From Streptomyces rubrogriseus (GTDB taxonomy: Bacteria > Actinomycetota > Actinomycetes > Streptomycetales > Streptomycetaceae), in NCBI RefSeq assembly GCF_027947575.1, contig NZ_CP116256.1:7502001-7566000 (forward strand): a stretch of 64,000 nt of DNA. The letters run 5' to 3'. This document shows, piece after piece, positions 61,230 through 64,000 of the stretch. The position numbers and the translations under genes were made by a program. Each line of letters starts with the position of its first letter. Positions within the stretch are counted from its first letter, which is position 1. The notes beneath the pieces are model-generated. The model ran no database searches. It saw nothing but the letters and a program-made list of their open reading frames with translations, and was not told the origin of the DNA.

Positions 61230-62957
61230 TCAGGTGCCGTCGATGTCCAGATTGGCGACGGCCGTACTGGCCACCTCGCGCCCCCGCGCGGTGAAGTCGC
61301 CCTTGCCCGGGTAGCTGACGGTGAGCTTGTACATGTCGCCCGCGGACGTGCGGTAGTAGAAGATCCGCACTTCGCGCGGGCGGGGGTTCTGGCTGTCGGT
61401 GGTGGTGTAGACGACCGTGTTCTCGGCGGACTTCCCGCCCCGGTACTCGGTCTCCCTGGGGTCGGTCTTCGGGTTCTCGGGCATGGAGAGGTCGTACGCC
61501 CCGCTCTCCTTGAACTTCCCGTCGTCGTCGTACATCTCGGCCGCGGCGGACCCGGCGATGTTGCCCAGGGTGTCCTCCGCCTTCTTGTCCAGGGTCAGGC
61601 CGATCCAGACGGCGCCGCTCTCGTCGGTGTAGGTGACCCAGTGCTGGTCGGCCTCCTCGGACACGGTGCGCTTGTAGTCCTCGGGCACCGCCAGGGTCGC
61701 GGCGAGCTGCTTCTCGTGCGGGGTGTCCCAACCGTCGGGCAGCGGTCCCGCGAAGGGCTCCGCGAGCAGCAGGTACGAGGCCACCGCCGCCGCGACGACC
61801 ACCGAACCGAGGGCGATCCACGCGTTGCGGCCCAGCCGGACGCTCCAGCGGGACGCGGGCGCCGCGCCCGGCCCCTCGGGCCCGTCGAGCCGGACCACCT
61901 GGGTGGGCGGCGGCGCGGGCTGCGGCGCGGGCGGGTTCGCCGCGGCGTCCAGCAGGGCGCGGACCCGGGCGGCGTCCGGACGGCGCGCCGGGTCCTTGTC
62001 CAGCAGGCCCGTGATCACCTCGGCCAGCGGGCCCTGCGCGGAGGCGGGCGGCGCGGGCGTGGCGTTGAGCACCGACTGGAGCGTGGCGGGGGTGTTGCTG
62101 CGGCGGAACGGCGAGACGCCCTCCGTCGCGGCGTACAGCACCACGCCAAGGGACCACAGGTCGCTCGCCGGGCCGGGGCGCTGGCCCAGCACCCGCTCCG
62201 GGGCGATGTACTCGGGCGAGCCGACGAAGCCGCCGGTGTCGGTCAGGCTGGTCTCGCCCTCGATCTGGGCGATGCCGAAGTCGGTGAGGACGACCCGGTC
62301 GTGCCGGCCGAGCAGGACGTTGTCCGGCTTCACGTCCCGGTGCAGGACTCCGGCGGCGTGCGCGGCCTCCAGCGCGCCGAGCACCTCGAGGCCGATCCGG
62401 GCGGCCTCGCGGGCGCTCAGGGTGCCCTCCTGGAGGGCGTCGCCGAGCGAGCGTCCGCGCACGAGTTCCATCACGATCCACGGCTGGTCGTCCACGACCG
62501 CCACGTCGTGCACGTCGACCACCGCGGGGTGGTCGAGCCGGGCGGCGGCGCGCGCCTCGCGGCGCATCCGCTCGAAGGCGTTGGCGCGTTCGCGTTCGGT
62601 AAGGTGGTCGGGGACGCGGGGCTCCTTGACGGCGACCTCGCGGTCGACGGTCTCGTCCTTCGCCCGCCAGACGGTGCCCATGCCGCCGTGCCCGAGCTTC
62701 GCGATCAGCCGGTAGCGGCCGGCGATCAGCCGCCCGGCACCCGGCTCCGGGACCGCGGCCGCGGGAGTGGCCGCCGGGGCCGCCGGAGGTGCCGCCGCAG
62801 GAGTGGACGACGGGGACTGCGACCGCGACGGTACGACCTGGGTCGGTGTCGCGTACGGATTGCCGGGATGCGGCACCGCGGCCGGCCGGTTCGGCGGTTG
62901 CAGGTCAAAACTCGTCGGCTCGTCCGCCCCACTGCGGGGCCCCCCGTTGCTGCTCAT
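61230..62957 (-). CDS. Ser/Thr protein kinase with extracytoplasmic sensor tail
   Basis: 575 aa, ATG 62957 (MSSNGGPRSGADEP); ATG 62969 is 4 codons longer. Pro/Ala linker, then kinase domain about 80-340: LGHGGMGTVWRA, Lys in EVAVKEPRVPD, catalytic HRDVKPDNVLL and LTDFGIAQ (normal DFG), FVGSPEYIAPERVLGQRPGP. A membrane helix (WIALGSVVVAAAVASYLLLA) precedes an external domain of about 180 residues with no PASTA repeats. It follows an upstream kinase gene by 80 nt, part of a kinase cluster known in Streptomyces here. Confidence 0.88.
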   Translation of the reverse strand: MSSNGGPRSGADEPTSFDLQPPNRPAAVPHPGNPYATPTQVVPSRSQSPSSTPAAAPPAAPAATPAAAVPEPGAGRLIAGRYRLIAKLGHGGMGTVWRAKDETVDREVAVKEPRVPDHLTERERANAFERMRREARAAARLDHPAVVDVHDVAVVDDQPWIVMELVRGRSLGDALQEGTLSAREAARIGLEVLGALEAAHAAGVLHRDVKPDNVLLGRHDRVVLTDFGIAQIEGETSLTDTGGFVGSPEYIAPERVLGQRPGPASDLWSLGVVLYAATEGVSPFRRSNTPATLQSVLNATPAPPASAQGPLAEVITGLLDKDPARRPDAARVRALLDAAANPPAPQPAPPPTQVVRLDGPEGPGAAPASRWSVRLGRNAWIALGSVVVAAAVASYLLLAEPFAGPLPDGWDTPHEKQLAATLAVPEDYKRTVSEEADQHWVTYTDESGAVWIGLTLDKKAEDTLGNIAGSAAAEMYDDDGKFKESGAYDLSMPENPKTDPRETEYRGGKSAENTVVYTTTDSQNPRPREVRIFYYRTSAGDMYKLTVSYPGKGDFTARGREVASTAVANLDIDGT

Positions 62958-63049
62958 GCGTCCATCCATATCGCGCCGGACGTGCCCCTTTCCACCGCGG
63001 ATGCCCGGTGGTCACAGACCCGTGACGCACGATGCCGCTTATCTCCCGT

Positions 63050-64000
63050 TTAGGTGCCGTTGCCGGAACCGGAACCGGAGGCGGTCGGGGACCCGGGATC
63101 CGCCGTCGTCGGTGTCGTCGTCGGTGTCGGCGGTGTCGACGTCGGCGTGGCGGGCACCGAGCTGGTCGGCGTGCCGCCCCCGTCGTCGCCTCCGTCCGCG
63201 AACAGCGCGGCCGCGGACACGCCCGCGCCCGCCGCCGCGACGACCAGCAGCACCGCCAAAAGCACGCTCCGCTTCACGCTCCGCGGCGCGCGCAGGGGCT
63301 GGACGGTGGCGGCCTCCTCCGGTGTCGCGGGCGTTCGGCCGGTGCTCAGGAAGGCGCGCAGCATCCGCTGGGCCGACGCCGCGTCCAGCCGCCGCCGCGG
63401 ATCGCGTTCCAGCAGGCCCCGTACGACCGGGAGGAGCGGCCCGGCCTGCGCCGGTGGGCGGATCTCCTCGGTGACCACGGCGTGCAGGACACCGCCCAGC
63501 GAGTCGCGGTGGAAGGGGGACGCGCCGCTGAGGACCGCGCACAGCAGCACGCCCAGCGACCACAGGTCGGACTCGGGGCCCGTCCCGGCCCCGGACATCC
63601 GCTCCGGCGCGGTGTACTCGGGGGAACCGACGAAGGAACCGCTCTCGGTGAGCGTGGTGGCGCCCGCGACCTGGGCCACCCCGAAGTCGGTGAGGACGAC
63701 CCGGCCGTCGTCGGCGACCAGCACGTTCGACGGCTTCACGTCCCGGTGCAGGATCCCGGACGCGTGGGCCGTGTCCAGGGCGTCGAGCAGGGCGACGCCG
63801 ATGCGGGCCGCCTCGACGGCGTCGACCGGACCACGCGCGAGGACGCGGTCGGCGAGCGAGCCGCCGTCGACCAGTTCCATGACCATGTACGCGCGTTCGT
63901 CGTCCTCGACCACGTCGTGCACGACGATGACGTGCGGGTGCCGCAACTGGGCGACGGCGCGGGCCTCGCGCAGGGTGCGCTCACGGCGCCGTCGGGCCTC
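63050..64000 (-). CDS. Ser/Thr protein kinase, 5' end beyond the window
   Basis: 317 visible codons, C-terminal to about the first quarter of the kinase domain. LHRDVKPSNVLVADDGRVVL, LTDFGVAQVAGATTLTESGS and PERMSGAGTGPESDLWSLGV are normal. A membrane helix (SVLLAVLLVVAAAGAGVSAA) is followed by only about 50 Thr/Pro/Ser-rich residues outside, so there is no folded sensor domain. The frame continues to the last base of the window (EARRRRERTLREARAVAQL), and the Gly-rich loop is off the edge. Confidence 0.85.
   Translation of the reverse strand, partial: EARRRRERTLREARAVAQLRHPHVIVVHDVVEDDERAYMVMELVDGGSLADRVLARGPVDAVEAARIGVALLDALDTAHASGILHRDVKPSNVLVADDGRVVLTDFGVAQVAGATTLTESGSFVGSPEYTAPERMSGAGTGPESDLWSLGVLLCAVLSGASPFHRDSLGGVLHAVVTEEIRPPAQAGPLLPVVRGLLERDPRRRLDAASAQRMLRAFLSTGRTPATPEEAATVQPLRAPRSVKRSVLLAVLLVVAAAGAGVSAAALFADGGDDGGGTPTSSVPATPTSTPPTPTTTPTTADPGSPTASGSGSGNGT

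Overview
The window is high-GC actinobacterial chromosome, almost certainly Streptomyces: GC-saturated third codon positions, many GTG/TTG starts, long meaningless antisense ORFs, Tat and Ser/Thr-kinase families, and a core gene order (mdh, folD, purH-purN, sucD-sucC, icmB, pcrA, NlpC/P60 hydrolases, guaA, chorismate mutase, succinate-semialdehyde dehydrogenase, kinases) that, from memory, matches the S. coelicolor SCO4770-SCO4831 neighbourhood. No rRNA, tRNA, CRISPR array, insertion sequence or prophage was seen.

Layout. 1-3.3 kb: choline-to-glycine-betaine genes with the edge of a betaine ABC transporter. 3.5-8.9 kb: mdh with a large operator-like palindrome, a frameshifted XRE/DUF2690 membrane regulator, folD-DUF3017, a small membrane protein. 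9.0-18.0 kb: an accessory block with a duplicated FHA-protein/Ser-Thr-kinase pair (each kinase ends in an extracytoplasmic peptidoglycan-type domain), a secreted I36 inhibitor, a DUF1906 protein and a Tat-exported M15-like protein. 18.0-26.6 kb: purH-purN, membrane proteins, an XRE-sigma-like fusion and sucD-sucC. 26.6-36.6 kb: a largely empty stretch, a secreted protein, and the divergent MoxR-DUF5682-vWA / SWIM-family-DUF5691 locus. 36.7-47.3 kb: icmB, a lipase, an M23 peptidase, pcrA, two NlpC/P60 hydrolases (the first behind a ydaO c-di-AMP riboswitch) and membrane proteins. 47.4-53.3 kb: a PspC two-component system with a divergent PspC protein, and DoxX and other membrane proteins. 53.4-64 kb: class II aldolase, flavin-like oxidase, guaA, chorismate mutase behind an aromatic leader-peptide attenuator, a GMC oxidoreductase with SSADH, and two PASTA-less kinases, the second cut by the window edge.

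Main points for a second look: (1) the MoxR-vWA-DUF5682-DUF5691 locus has back-to-back matches to the DNA-damage RecA-NDp/PafBC promoter motif, also found in front of pcrA; (2) the SWIM-family gene of that locus has lost its zinc-finger part; (3) the FHA-kinase cassette, with DFN in place of DFG and a 129-bp tandem repeat inserted in one kinase domain; (4) a probable leaderless Phe/Tyr leader peptide with terminator ahead of chorismate mutase; (5) three genes broken by single missing bases in G-rich tracts, which could be real or could be sequence errors.
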